Below the pieces are notes generated by a model. That model ran no database searches, was not told the origin of the DNA, and was given only the letters and a program-made list of their open reading frames with translations. From the NCBI GenBank assembly GCA_947491175.1, contig CANLIF010000004.1:1-20982 (forward strand): a DNA stretch of 20,982 nucleotides. The letters are read 5' to 3'. Below are positions 1-7,097 of the stretch, in pieces. A program made the translations under genes and the position numbers. The first letter of the stretch is position 1. Each line of letters opens with the position of its first letter. This DNA is from Actinomycetota bacterium. GTDB lineage: Bacteria; Actinomycetota; Actinomycetes; S36-B12; UBA5976.

Positions 1-2160
1 AACAACCCCCGCAAAAACAAACGTGGCATTATGCGTTTCATTCCATCGTTGAAACAGCTTGTCTTACTTGCAGTATTTGGGATAGTGGCAGGTCTAGTCA
101 CAATTGCCATCGCAGTGAAAGTCGTAGCGATCCCGCAAGCCAGTGAAATTGCCACTGCGCAAACCACGATCTTGTATTACGACGACGGCGTAACCGAACT
201 TGCGCGGTTAGGTGATGCTAACCGAGTTTCAGTAGATTTTTCGCAAATCCCGGTTGTGATGCAGCAGGCAATGCTGGCTGCCGAAGACCGAGATTTTTAT
301 AAACATGGTGGCTTCTCAATAAGAGGAATTTCACGCGCAATCTACAAGAACGTCATAGGTGCAGCTGGAGCCGGTGGTGGCTCTACCATTACGCAGCAAT
401 ATGCAAAGAATGCATATTTAACACAAGAGCGCACACTAACTCGTAAAGCCAAGGAATTGATTCTGTCCATCAAACTCGAAACTTTGGTCAGTAAGGATCA
501 AATCCTTGCCGACTACATGAACACAATTTATTTTGGAAGAAATGCATACGGGATTGAAAGCGCAGCAAATCAATATTTTGGTAAGCGTGCACTGGACTTA
601 GATCTGGCTGAATCAGCTTTCCTTGCCGCAATAGTCCAAGCGCCAAATGGGTTATCACCAGAAGAAAACCTCAGTGGTTTAGAGCAACGCTGGAACTATG
701 TATTAGACGGAATGGTTTCGCAAGGCTGGTTAAGTCAAGAAGAACGTACCGCGGCTATGTTCCCGATGTACCTGACCGAGCCACCATCGCAAACTTTTTC
801 TGGTCCGCAAGGTCACTTGGTTGAGCAGGCAAGACAGACAATGTATGAAAATGAAGTGAGCGAAGAACTCATCAACCTTGGTGGACTTCGAGTAATTACC
901 ACATTTAATAAGCAAGCACAGGATGCGATGATCCTTGCAGTTGAAGAAGAGGGTCCTAAAGAAAATATAGACGGATTGAGAATTGGTGTTGCTTCGGTCC
1001 GCCCGGAAACTGGCGAAGTGGTTGCGATGTATGGCGGCGCGGACTACTTAGAAAATCAATTAAACAACGCAACCCAGATGATTGGTCAAGCGGGATCAAC
1101 TTTTAAACCCTTCACATTGGCAGCGGGAATAGAAAGTGGCGCAACACTTGCAACCGCTTTTAGTGGGCTGAACAAAACCAAAGTCGATAATTACGTCGTA
1201 GTAAATTACGGGGGCAATTCATATGGTGATCGAGTTACTTTACTAAAAGCAACCGAGAGTTCCATTAACTCGGCATATGTTGAATTAGCAGAATCAGTTG
1301 GTCGTGAAACGGTACTTGAAGCTGCAATTCGCGCAGGTATCCCTGCTGCCGCAGTCGGCATGGAGCCCAACCTTGCATTCACTCTCGGAACTGCCAGCCC
1401 AAACGTTGTTGACATCGCTGCCGCTTATGCAACATTTGCATCGCGGGGTCTGCAAGTGGAACCTGCCTACCTAAAGTCAATTACGACTGCAGCCGGCGAA
1501 ACTCTATACAAGCTAAATCCAAAACCAGTCCAGGCATTTAGTACAGATGTTGCCGACATAGTTTCATATGCACTTCAGCAAGTTGTTCAGGTTGGAACGG
1601 GTAAGGCAGCAAAAGCCTTGGGCCGGCCTGTTGCAGGAAAAACTGGAACTACTAACGACAATAAGTCGGCGCTCTTCGCCGGATATACCCCTGAATTGGC
1701 AACAGCAGTCATGTTTGTCAAGGATGGACCGGATGGTCAACCTGTTTCCTTGTCTGGCACAGGTGGCATGCAATCAGTAACTGGTGGTTCTTACCCAGCT
1801 CGAATCTTTACGGCTTACATGAAGGGCGCACTAAAGGATTTACCGGTTCAAAAGTTTGCCGCCCTTCCTACTGGTCAACCAAACGGTGCCAGCCCAACCG
1901 AAAGCCCATCAGCCTCAGCAAGTCCATCAAGTGCGCCAATTGATCCAAATGCGCCAGTAAGCATTCCAGACTTAGTCGGGACTACTTCGGATCAAGCAAT
2001 TGCCATCTTGCAAGGCTTAGGTATTACTCCGATCCTTGAACTACAAGTGGGATCGGATGCAAATTTGCCACTTTTCGTTTTGGACCAATCTGTACTCGCC
2101 GGAACCATGTCTATGCCTGGAACTAGTGTGACTTTGAAAGTGGTAAACGTTTTACCTTAG
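1..2160 (+). CDS. ponA: Class A penicillin-binding protein (transglycosylase/transpeptidase) with PASTA domain, 5' end probably cut
   Basis: Bifunctional murein synthase that polymerises lipid II into glycan strands and cross-links the stem peptides outside the membrane. Counting from the first Met (position 31), a membrane anchor spans about residues 8-33. The GT51 glycosyltransferase follows, with EDRDFY at 85-90 (catalytic Glu85), GGSTITQQYAKN at 116-127 and YFGRNAYGIESAA at 167-179. The transpeptidase has STFK (Ser356, Lys359), SIN at 411-413 and KTGT at 537-540. A Ser/Pro/Ala-rich linker (about 613-642) leads to a single PASTA domain (643-709). The frame is open to the left edge, encodes a basic NNPRKNKRG stretch before Met31, and no Shine-Dalgarno precedes that Met. 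The true start is therefore probably outside the window; if not, the gene starts at 31. It converges on the racemase-like gene with a 7-nt gap. The family call is very secure. Confidence 0.95.
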   Translation, partial: NNPRKNKRGIMRFIPSLKQLVLLAVFGIVAGLVTIAIAVKVVAIPQASEIATAQTTILYYDDGVTELARLGDANRVSVDFSQIPVVMQQAMLAAEDRDFYKHGGFSIRGISRAIYKNVIGAAGAGGGSTITQQYAKNAYLTQERTLTRKAKELILSIKLETLVSKDQILADYMNTIYFGRNAYGIESAANQYFGKRALDLDLAESAFLAAIVQAPNGLSPEENLSGLEQRWNYVLDGMVSQGWLSQEERTAAMFPMYLTEPPSQTFSGPQGHLVEQARQTMYENEVSEELINLGGLRVITTFNKQAQDAMILAVEEEGPKENIDGLRIGVASVRPETGEVVAMYGGADYLENQLNNATQMIGQAGSTFKPFTLAAGIESGATLATAFSGLNKTKVDNYVVVNYGGNSYGDRVTLLKATESSINSAYVELAESVGRETVLEAAIRAGIPAAAVGMEPNLAFTLGTASPNVVDIAAAYATFASRGLQVEPAYLKSITTAAGETLYKLNPKPVQAFSTDVADIVSYALQQVVQVGTGKAAKALGRPVAGKTGTTNDNKSALFAGYTPELATAVMFVKDGPDGQPVSLSGTGGMQSVTGGSYPARIFTAYMKGALKDLPVQKFAALPTGQPNGASPTESPSASASPSSAPIDPNAPVSIPDLVGTTSDQAIAILQGLGITPILELQVGSDANLPLFVLDQSVLAGTMSMPGTSVTLKVVNVLP

Positions 2161-2167
2161 CTGGGAT

Positions 2168-3310
2168 TTAATCAAGCCCAATCACGGAATCAAAATTTGT
2201 CGTGGTATTTCTTACGTTGCAAGCTAAAGTGTCGCCAACAGAAATTGTCGCATCATTACTCCAAAGCATAGAAACTTGCATGTGCGGCGGCTCGACAAAA
2301 TCTAGATTTTTTCCGTTGAAACTAAATGGTGATCTAACTTTTCCAATTGCCTGGGAAATACCTTCGGCAATTGCAACACCTTTTTTGCGTAGCGAACTTG
2401 CATTACTAGGTGCTGCCATTGCAACCCCGTGGGCAGTACCGCCACTTACAATGATCAATCGCTGATTGTTTCCACTATCAATCTGTTGGTAGCCAACAGT
2501 TTGGCGATGGAGTACCTCATGAATTTGAAGAATTGTTCCCATTGCTTGCAAAGCGCTTGGCTCACCTAGCCATAACTTGGTTCCAATTCGAACTTCAATG
2601 TCTTGATCGAAGTTATATCTTTGCATCATTTTTTTGAAGGAATGAACTTGCGCTTCAGATAAATGAGAAACACTTATGTGTTTTGGCAGCGAAAACTTAG
2701 TAGATAGTTCTTCGTATAAAACAATCCAATTCCAAGCTTCAGTCATGCTCTTAGAAAGAGCTGCTCCATGGAAAGCCGACGAAATTTCAGTCGTCGCATC
2801 TACTTTGGTAGTTGACTGGGCAATTGGTAAGTGAAGCGAGAGACCTAAAACTTTCAAGTCATTGAAGTTGACTAACGACTGCATATCAAAATGCAGCATT
2901 CCAAAGCGGGAAAGTGAAGTCTTTCCTTCAAGATAAATATTTTTTGCGCCGGCCGATCTAACTGACGCCAAATCTGTGTCGCTAACTGTGACAATGACTC
3001 GATCAGTGTGGTGTTCTAAATGTTGCCGCCATTGGACAACCGCAGATTCATCAACAGAGTTGAACGGCTCAAGAACTAAAATTTCACCTGCAAAATCTGC
3101 CAGCGATTGCTCTAACTCCCAAACGGTACCGATCGCTATTCGATTACAGCCAAGCCGGGAAGCCTCACGAGCTAGTGCGCTTCGTCCAAAGCCGTAGCTA
3201 TTGCCTTTGACTACGGGAACTAAGTCGGCGCCAGCGCTTGCATAACCATTCATCACTGAGACTAAGTGGCTACGAAATTTTGTGGCATCAACTTTTAACG
3301 AAAATGTCAT
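2168..3310 (-). CDS. Alanine racemase-like PLP-barrel protein, FemX-associated, catalytic Tyr apparently missing
   Basis: 380 residues, the usual length of alanine racemase (fold-type III PLP enzyme that supplies D-Ala to peptidoglycan). The N-terminal barrel keeps the PLP-lysine region VVKGNSYGFG (Lys35), where true Alr has VVKADAYGHG. It also has SLSRFGM at 132-138 and RIGTKLWLGEP at 241-251. The C-terminal domain is divergent. Where Alr has the GYADG motif with the second catalytic base Tyr, this protein has SGGTAHG (289-295), and the MDQ region reads HMQVSM. It may be a non-racemase relative, a PLP-binding accessory protein, or an amino acid racemase with altered chemistry. Its start lies 3 nt after the femX stop, with GGAG 7 nt upstream of the ATG, so the two are almost certainly co-transcribed. 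The context suggests a role in cross-bridge synthesis. Family assignment is good; activity is unknown. Confidence 0.8.
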   Translation of the reverse strand: MTFSLKVDATKFRSHLVSVMNGYASAGADLVPVVKGNSYGFGRSALAREASRLGCNRIAIGTVWELEQSLADFAGEILVLEPFNSVDESAVVQWRQHLEHHTDRVIVTVSDTDLASVRSAGAKNIYLEGKTSLSRFGMLHFDMQSLVNFNDLKVLGLSLHLPIAQSTTKVDATTEISSAFHGAALSKSMTEAWNWIVLYEELSTKFSLPKHISVSHLSEAQVHSFKKMMQRYNFDQDIEVRIGTKLWLGEPSALQAMGTILQIHEVLHRQTVGYQQIDSGNNQRLIIVSGGTAHGVAMAAPSNASSLRKKGVAIAEGISQAIGKVRSPFSFNGKNLDFVEPPHMQVSMLWSNDATISVGDTLACNVRNTTTNFDSVIGLD

Positions 3311-3313
3311 TAA

Positions 3314-4435
3314 CTATCTCCGCCTCGACATGTAGACATCAAAGGCTCTGGCCCAAATTGGCGAAAGTACATAATCCCATTCACCCACATATTCTTGCGC
3401 GTACCCGCCAGTTCCGAGCTTGAATTGAATTAATCCGAACAAATGATTGTTGGAATCCAGCGTGTCAGAGATGCCCCGCATGTCATAAATATCGGCACCT
3501 TCCGCTATTGCGATCTTTAGCATTTCCCATTGCACGGCATTGCTAGGACGTAAATCCCGGGCGGCAGTAGTAGACGCACCGTAGGAATACCAAGTGTGAT
3601 TTCCAACGCGGGTCATAGTGGTCGCTGCGATTGCACCTTCATGATCTGGATGCGATGCAATTACTAATGCAATTCGCTCTGAAGCTTCGCTGCGCATTGC
3701 AGTCCACATAGTTTGGAAGTACGAAAGCGAGCGCGGGGTAAAGTGATCACGTTTTGCAGTTTCTAGATAGCAGGTATGAAATGTTTCCAAATCTGAAATC
3801 GTTCCTTGGCGAACTGTTACACCTTCCTTTTCAGCTTTGCGAATGTTTCGTCGCCACTGCTGATTGAAACCTTCAAAAATTTGCTCATTGGTCTTTTCAG
3901 TTAGATCGATTTGAAAAACGTATCTTGGTTGGTAATCGCCAAATCCCGAAGCTTCTGCTTTACGTTGCTTCCAACCCAGTTTTGTCAATTGGCTCAATAA
4001 ATTAATTCCAGCTTCATTAACTTCATCAGGCGTCACTTCGCCAATTACTTTTGCAACTTCTTGTGCAATTGCAGATTTCAAAGTTTCCGCATGCCAACGC
4101 CTAACCCAAGTATGCGGACCCATTTTTATTTGAAATACCCCACGTTCTTTTGCAAATACTGTGAGTGCATTCAATGCCCGCGCAACGGCATTTTCATTTT
4201 CCCAATTTAAATCAGGACCTTCTGGGAGGTAAGCAAGATACTTTTCGACCTTTGGGACTTTGCGCAACAAAATTAGGCCAGCACCAACTAGTTCATCATC
4301 GGCAAACCAACCCAGTGACTGGGAAGTCCAGCCGCCTTTAGTTTTACCCCAAGCAGGCGTTTGCAAAAATGACACTGATGAGCGACCTGCAATATATGAC
4401 AGGTGCTCTTCAGAACTTATTTGGCGAACGTGCAC
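3314..4435 (-). CDS. femX: FemAB/FemX-family peptidoglycan cross-bridge aminoacyltransferase
   Basis: Predicted cytoplasmic peptidyltransferase of the Fem family, which moves an amino acid from aminoacyl-tRNA onto the lipid-linked stem peptide to start the interpeptide bridge. The 373-residue length is typical, with two GNAT-like subdomains. Visible signatures are SFLQTPAWG at 22-30, the family hallmark QWRRNIRKAEKEGV at 193-206, TWYSYGAS at 281-288 and FKLGTGG at 338-344. The start is GTG at 4435; an in-frame TAG lies 12 nt upstream, so a longer protein is excluded, and a GGTAG Shine-Dalgarno-like stretch precedes it. The amino acid transferred (Gly, Ala or Ser) cannot be read from the sequence. 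The racemase-like gene follows after 3 nt and the class A PBP converges on the pair, which supports a wall role. Very similar FemX genes sit beside rpsF and PBP genes in other Actinobacteria. Confidence 0.9.
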   Translation of the reverse strand: MHVRQISSEEHLSYIAGRSSVSFLQTPAWGKTKGGWTSQSLGWFADDELVGAGLILLRKVPKVEKYLAYLPEGPDLNWENENAVARALNALTVFAKERGVFQIKMGPHTWVRRWHAETLKSAIAQEVAKVIGEVTPDEVNEAGINLLSQLTKLGWKQRKAEASGFGDYQPRYVFQIDLTEKTNEQIFEGFNQQWRRNIRKAEKEGVTVRQGTISDLETFHTCYLETAKRDHFTPRSLSYFQTMWTAMRSEASERIALVIASHPDHEGAIAATTMTRVGNHTWYSYGASTTAARDLRPSNAVQWEMLKIAIAEGADIYDMRGISDTLDSNNHLFGLIQFKLGTGGYAQEYVGEWDYVLSPIWARAFDVYMSRRR

Positions 4436-4497
4436 GTATTCAATCTACCTATGGTTTCGATGTACCTATGGATATTGGCGACGATGGGTAATTTGAT
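4436..4497 (-). repeat. Short direct repeat upstream of femX
   Basis: The 62-nt gap between nfo and femX carries TACCTATGG twice on the plus strand, at 4446-4454 and 4463-4471, a 17-nt period. Read in the femX direction this is CCATAGGTA twice, and the copy nearer the gene overlaps the likely ribosome binding site. It may be a regulator or RNA-binding site, or simple duplication. Confidence 0.35.
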
Positions 4498-5277
4498 TTA
4501 CAGTGACGCGCGCAATAAATCTAAATCAGCAGCCACACCATCAAATGGAGTTTCTAAAACAATCGGAGCCTTTGCGGTTTTTAGGCAATTGATTATGTTG
4601 TCCATACCGATTGAACCCTCGCCGAGATTTGCATGGCGATCAACACCAGAATCAAACGAGCCCTGACTATCATTGCAATGTATTAGGTCAATACGACCAG
4701 TAATTCCAAGAATTGTGTCGGCGAGCGCACCCATGTCAATACCGCCGGCATGGGCGTGGCAAGTGTCTAGACAAAATCCAACTCCCGTGTCACCAACTGC
4801 GCCCCAAAGTCCTTTGACGGATTCCAATCTGCGAGCCATGGAATTTTTCCCACCAGCAGTGTTTTCAATAAGTACTGGAACCTTCATATCTAATTGCGCC
4901 AACGCTTTAACCCAGTTATCGATTCCGGCTTGCGGGTCATCCCCATCAGTTACATGGCCACCATGAACAATTACGGCTTTGGCGCCTACAGCTGCTGCTG
5001 CGTCCACATCCGTTTGGAGTAACTTGCGACTTGGAATCCGAACCTTGTTATTGGTGGTTGCCACATTAATGATGTATCTGGCGTGGACATATATGCCTAT
5101 ATTCGCAGCTTCCGAACTGGCCTTAAGGCCAACCGCGCCATCGGAGTGCGGGAAAATCGAACCTTTCCACCCTTGCGGATCTGCCAGGAAGATCTGAATG
5201 TGGTCCAAACCCAGCTCTTTGGCTTTTGCGATGGGATCATTGCCCCCGACATGCGATCCAATTGCTAGATTTCCCAT
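4498..5277 (-). CDS. nfo: Endonuclease IV (AP endonuclease, deoxyribonuclease IV)
   Basis: Metal-dependent TIM-barrel nuclease of base-excision repair that cuts the backbone 5' of abasic sites. The 259 residues are near the family norm of 250-280. Metal-ligand positions of the AP endonuclease 2 family are visible: His65 (YVHARY), His105 (VHGGH), Glu138 (IENTAG), Asp171 and His174 (CLDTCHAHAG), His200 (HCNDSQ), Asp213 and His215 (DRHANLGEG), and Glu242 (LETP). No Shine-Dalgarno precedes the ATG. A TANNNT hexamer (TACCCT, minus strand 5289-5284) ends 6 nt before it, suggesting a leaderless mRNA. It is followed after 62 nt by femX, so it may be the first gene of the nfo-femX-racemase-like transcript. 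The assignment is secure. Confidence 0.95.
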   Translation of the reverse strand: MGNLAIGSHVGGNDPIAKAKELGLDHIQIFLADPQGWKGSIFPHSDGAVGLKASSEAANIGIYVHARYIINVATTNNKVRIPSRKLLQTDVDAAAAVGAKAVIVHGGHVTDGDDPQAGIDNWVKALAQLDMKVPVLIENTAGGKNSMARRLESVKGLWGAVGDTGVGFCLDTCHAHAGGIDMGALADTILGITGRIDLIHCNDSQGSFDSGVDRHANLGEGSIGMDNIINCLKTAKAPIVLETPFDGVAADLDLLRASL

Positions 5278-5283
5278 GAATTA

Positions 5284-5289
5284 AGGGTA
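5284..5289 (-). promoter_or_regulatory. Candidate -10 element of leaderless nfo transcript
   Basis: TACCCT on the minus strand, 6 nt before the nfo ATG at 5277, matches the actinobacterial TANNNT -10 pattern at the spacing expected if transcription starts on the A of the start codon. No convincing -35 is seen. Confidence 0.45.
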
Positions 5290-5364
5290 CTTGGCATGGT
5301 CCAGCGGCTCTTTCCCACCCAATCAAAATCCAAGTTGATTCTCAATCTGAGTTGTGCATAAGGT

Positions 5365-5393
5365 TTTTTGGCCTTACAAAAATGCTCTAGACT
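5365..5393 (+). promoter_or_regulatory. Candidate promoter of the rpsF operon
   Basis: TAGACT at 5388-5393 matches 4 of 6 positions of TATAAT. A poor -35 (TTTTTG, 5365-5370) lies 17 nt upstream. Initiation would fall near 5400, just before the foldable leader. The weak -35 keeps confidence low. Confidence 0.4.
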
Positions 5394-5399
5394 AAAGGT

Positions 5400-5461
5400 T
5401 CTTGATCCCTCCTGTCACGGAAAGACCGTGGCCAATTAGTCCATAGGAGGTGGGTATCAGT
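5400..5461 (+). promoter_or_regulatory. rpsF 5' leader with SD-sequestering stem
   Basis: The Shine-Dalgarno AGGAGG (5445-5450) can pair with CCTCCT at 5408-5413. With the next two positions this gives an 8-bp stem, 5408-5415 with 5443-5450, including one G-U pair. Inside it lies a perfect hairpin, CACGG (5416-5420), loop AAAGA, CCGTG (5426-5430). Folding would hide the ribosome binding site. This is consistent with ribosomal-protein autoregulation: an S6:S18-binding leader with a conserved CCG is known upstream of rpsF in many bacteria. I could not align it to that model; the base pairing is seen directly, the regulation is inferred. Confidence 0.55.
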
Positions 5462-5752
5462 ATGCGTCACTACGAAGTTGTAGTAATTCTCGATCCCGAG
5501 CTCGAAGAGCGAACCGTTGCACCGTCACTTGATGCGTTTCTTAACGTAGTCAAGACCGATGGCGGCACAGTTGGCAAAGTCGATATCTGGGGTCGTCGCC
5601 GTTTGGCACATGAAATCAATAAAAAGGGTGAAGGAATCTACGCCCTACTAGACATCAATTGCTCACCAGCAGCAGTTGCAGAATTAGATCGCCAGTTGGG
5701 ACTAAATGAATCAGTGCTTCGCACTAAAGTCATGCGTCTCGACGTGAAGTAG
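5462..5752 (+). CDS. rpsF: 30S ribosomal protein S6
   Basis: Small-subunit protein that binds the 16S rRNA platform as a heterodimer with S18, encoded two genes downstream. The sequence begins MRHYEVVVILDPELEERTVA, the standard actinobacterial S6 opening, and continues with WGRRRLAHEINKKGEGIYAL. The total of 96 residues is a typical S6 length. A longer reading from GTG at 5450 is unlikely because that codon overlaps the AGGAGG ribosome binding site; ATG 5462 sits 11 nt after it. It is first in the operon rpsF-ssb-rpsR-rplI, with ssb beginning 9 nt after its stop. The leader may respond to S6:S18 levels. Confidence 0.97.
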   Translation: MRHYEVVVILDPELEERTVAPSLDAFLNVVKTDGGTVGKVDIWGRRRLAHEINKKGEGIYALLDINCSPAAVAELDRQLGLNESVLRTKVMRLDVK

Positions 5753-5761
5753 AGGTAAGTC

Positions 5762-6226
5762 ATGGCACAAGGAGACGTAGTAGTAACAGTTATTGGAAAC
5801 CTAACCGGTGACCCCGAACTGCGCTTTACTCCAAATGGCCAGGCTGTCGCATCATTCACAGTTGCTTCAACAACTCGAATGCTCGACAAAGCGACCAACG
5901 AATGGAAAGACGGAGACACTCTGTTTTTGCGTTGTAGCGTCTGGCGTCAATATGCCGAGAACGTAGCAGAATCCTTAACCAAGGGCACTCGTGTTCTAGT
6001 TACTGGCCGTTTGAAGCAACGTTCATATGAAACTAAGGAAGGCGAAAAGCGCACCGTAGTTGAAATGGATGTTGATGATGTCGGTCCAGCATTAAAGAAT
6101 GCAACCGCAACAGTTACTCGTGTTGCACGCACTGACAGTGGTTACAACGGCGGCGGCAGCTCAGCTGGACCATCCGAAGATCCTTGGGCCGCACCTGCGA
6201 CCGCAGGAGACGAACCTCCGTTCTAA
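5762..6226 (+). CDS. ssb: Single-stranded DNA-binding protein
   Basis: Coats single-stranded DNA during replication, repair and recombination as an OB-fold tetramer. The 154 residues begin with the OB fold (about 1-112), including VTVIGNLTGDPELRFTPNG at 8-26 and VLVTGRLKQRSYETKEGEKR near 83-102. A Gly/Ser-rich linker with PWAAP follows. The extreme C-terminus GDEPPF is the acidic tip (DDIPF-like) that recruits partner proteins. GAGG 7 nt upstream of the ATG serves as ribosome binding site. Placement between rpsF and rpsR is the common bacterial arrangement. The linker is short compared with larger actinobacterial SSBs, in keeping with genome compaction. Confidence 0.97.
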   Translation: MAQGDVVVTVIGNLTGDPELRFTPNGQAVASFTVASTTRMLDKATNEWKDGDTLFLRCSVWRQYAENVAESLTKGTRVLVTGRLKQRSYETKEGEKRTVVEMDVDDVGPALKNATATVTRVARTDSGYNGGGSSAGPSEDPWAAPATAGDEPPF

Positions 6227-6301
6227 CGAACGATCCCATCCAACTCAACATTTGTTGAACAACCATTCCGGGTAGAACCGGGCTTCCAGAGGAGCACCAC
6301 A
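6227..6301 (+). promoter_or_regulatory. ssb-rpsR spacer with two inverted repeats
   Basis: At 75 nt this is the only sizeable gap inside the operon. It holds TCAACA-TT-TGTTGA (6245-6258) and CCGG-N6-CCGG (6268-6281), then the rpsR ribosome binding site AGAGGAG (6288-6294). The structures could set mRNA stability or translation of rpsR; they are short and may be incidental. Confidence 0.3.
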
Positions 6302-6538
6302 ATGGCTAAGCCACCAATTAAGAAATTCAAGCCGAAGGTTTGTGCATTCTGCAGCAAAAATGCGGCAGTAATTGATTACAAAGACATTCCAACCTTGCGT
6401 AAGTTCATTTCCGATCGTGGCAAGATTCGCGCCCGCCGGATTACAGGTAACTGCACTCAGCATCAGCGCGATATTGCAAATGCCGTAAAGAACGCACGCG
6501 AGATCGCATTACTTCCATACACATCAACAGCACGATAA
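6302..6538 (+). CDS. rpsR: 30S ribosomal protein S18
   Basis: Small-subunit protein that pairs with S6 on the platform of the 30S subunit. The 78 residues contain the S18 core (DIPTLRKFISDRGKIRARRITG, then CTQHQRDIANAVKNAREIALLPY). It is the cysteine-containing form, with CAFC at 14-17 and Cys51, which can bind zinc. A strong ribosome binding site (GAGGAG) lies 7-8 nt before the ATG. rplI follows after 13 nt. The operon has one rpsR copy; whether the genome carries a second, zinc-independent copy cannot be told from this window. Confidence 0.97.
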   Translation: MAKPPIKKFKPKVCAFCSKNAAVIDYKDIPTLRKFISDRGKIRARRITGNCTQHQRDIANAVKNAREIALLPYTSTAR

Positions 6539-6551
6539 GGAGAGATGACTT

Positions 6552-6995
6552 ATGAAACTTATTTTGACTCAAGAAGTCACTGGCCTTGGTAGTGCCGGAG
6601 ATGTTGTAGATGTTAAGCCAGGATTTGGCCGTAACTATTTAGTTCCACAGGGTCTTGCAACCTCATGGACTCGTGGCGGCGAAAAGCAGGTCACCCAAAT
6701 CAAGCGCGCGCGCAACAAGCGTTCAGTTCGCGATCTTGATCATGCAGTTGAAATCAAGGAAGCTCTTGAGGCCGCCGCAATTGTGATTTCAGCTCGTGCT
6801 GGCAGCGAAGGACGCCTATTTGGTTCCATCACTGTTGGGGACATTGCTTCGGCAATCCGCGTTGTAGACGTTGATAAGCGCAAGATTGTTCTTGCCGCAC
6901 CAATCAAAACAGCCGGTCGTCACGAAATCACAGTTCGCCTACATGCGGATGTTTTGGCAACTGTTGTTCTTGATGTTCGAGGCAGTAAGAAGTAA
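6552..6995 (+). CDS. rplI: 50S ribosomal protein L9
   Basis: Large-subunit protein that binds 23S rRNA near the L1 stalk and helps keep the reading frame. The 147 residues are the normal length. The N-terminal signature is visible: GLGSAGDVVDVKPGFGRNYL at 11-30 followed by VPQGLA. A connecting helix and C-terminal domain with EGRLFGSITVGDIA follow. The ribosome binding site AAGGAGAG lies before the ATG; another ATG at 6545 is out of frame. This is the last gene of the operon, closed by a strong hairpin 12 nt downstream. Confidence 0.97.
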   Translation: MKLILTQEVTGLGSAGDVVDVKPGFGRNYLVPQGLATSWTRGGEKQVTQIKRARNKRSVRDLDHAVEIKEALEAAAIVISARAGSEGRLFGSITVGDIASAIRVVDVDKRKIVLAAPIKTAGRHEITVRLHADVLATVVLDVRGSKK

Positions 6996-7007
6996 TAAAC
7001 CTAATCA

Positions 7008-7039
7008 AAGAGAGCCCACGAGAAATCGTGGGCTCTCTT
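7008..7039 (+). terminator. Intrinsic terminator after rplI
   Basis: A perfect 14-bp stem pairs 7008-7021 (AAGAGAGCCCACGA) with 7026-7039, closed by a GAAA tetraloop. Only a short T stretch follows, as is usual in Actinobacteria, but the stem is long and stable. It ends the ribosomal protein operon. Confidence 0.85.
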
Positions 7040-7097
7040 ACTTGGTTCAGTAAGTTTTGTATTCGCTGGATAACTAAAGTTGTGCGAGAATTAAGAC

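Noticed and set aside
5450..5461. Upstream GTG start for rpsF
   Set aside because: The GTG overlaps the AGGAGG ribosome binding site, and S6 proteins start MRHYEV.
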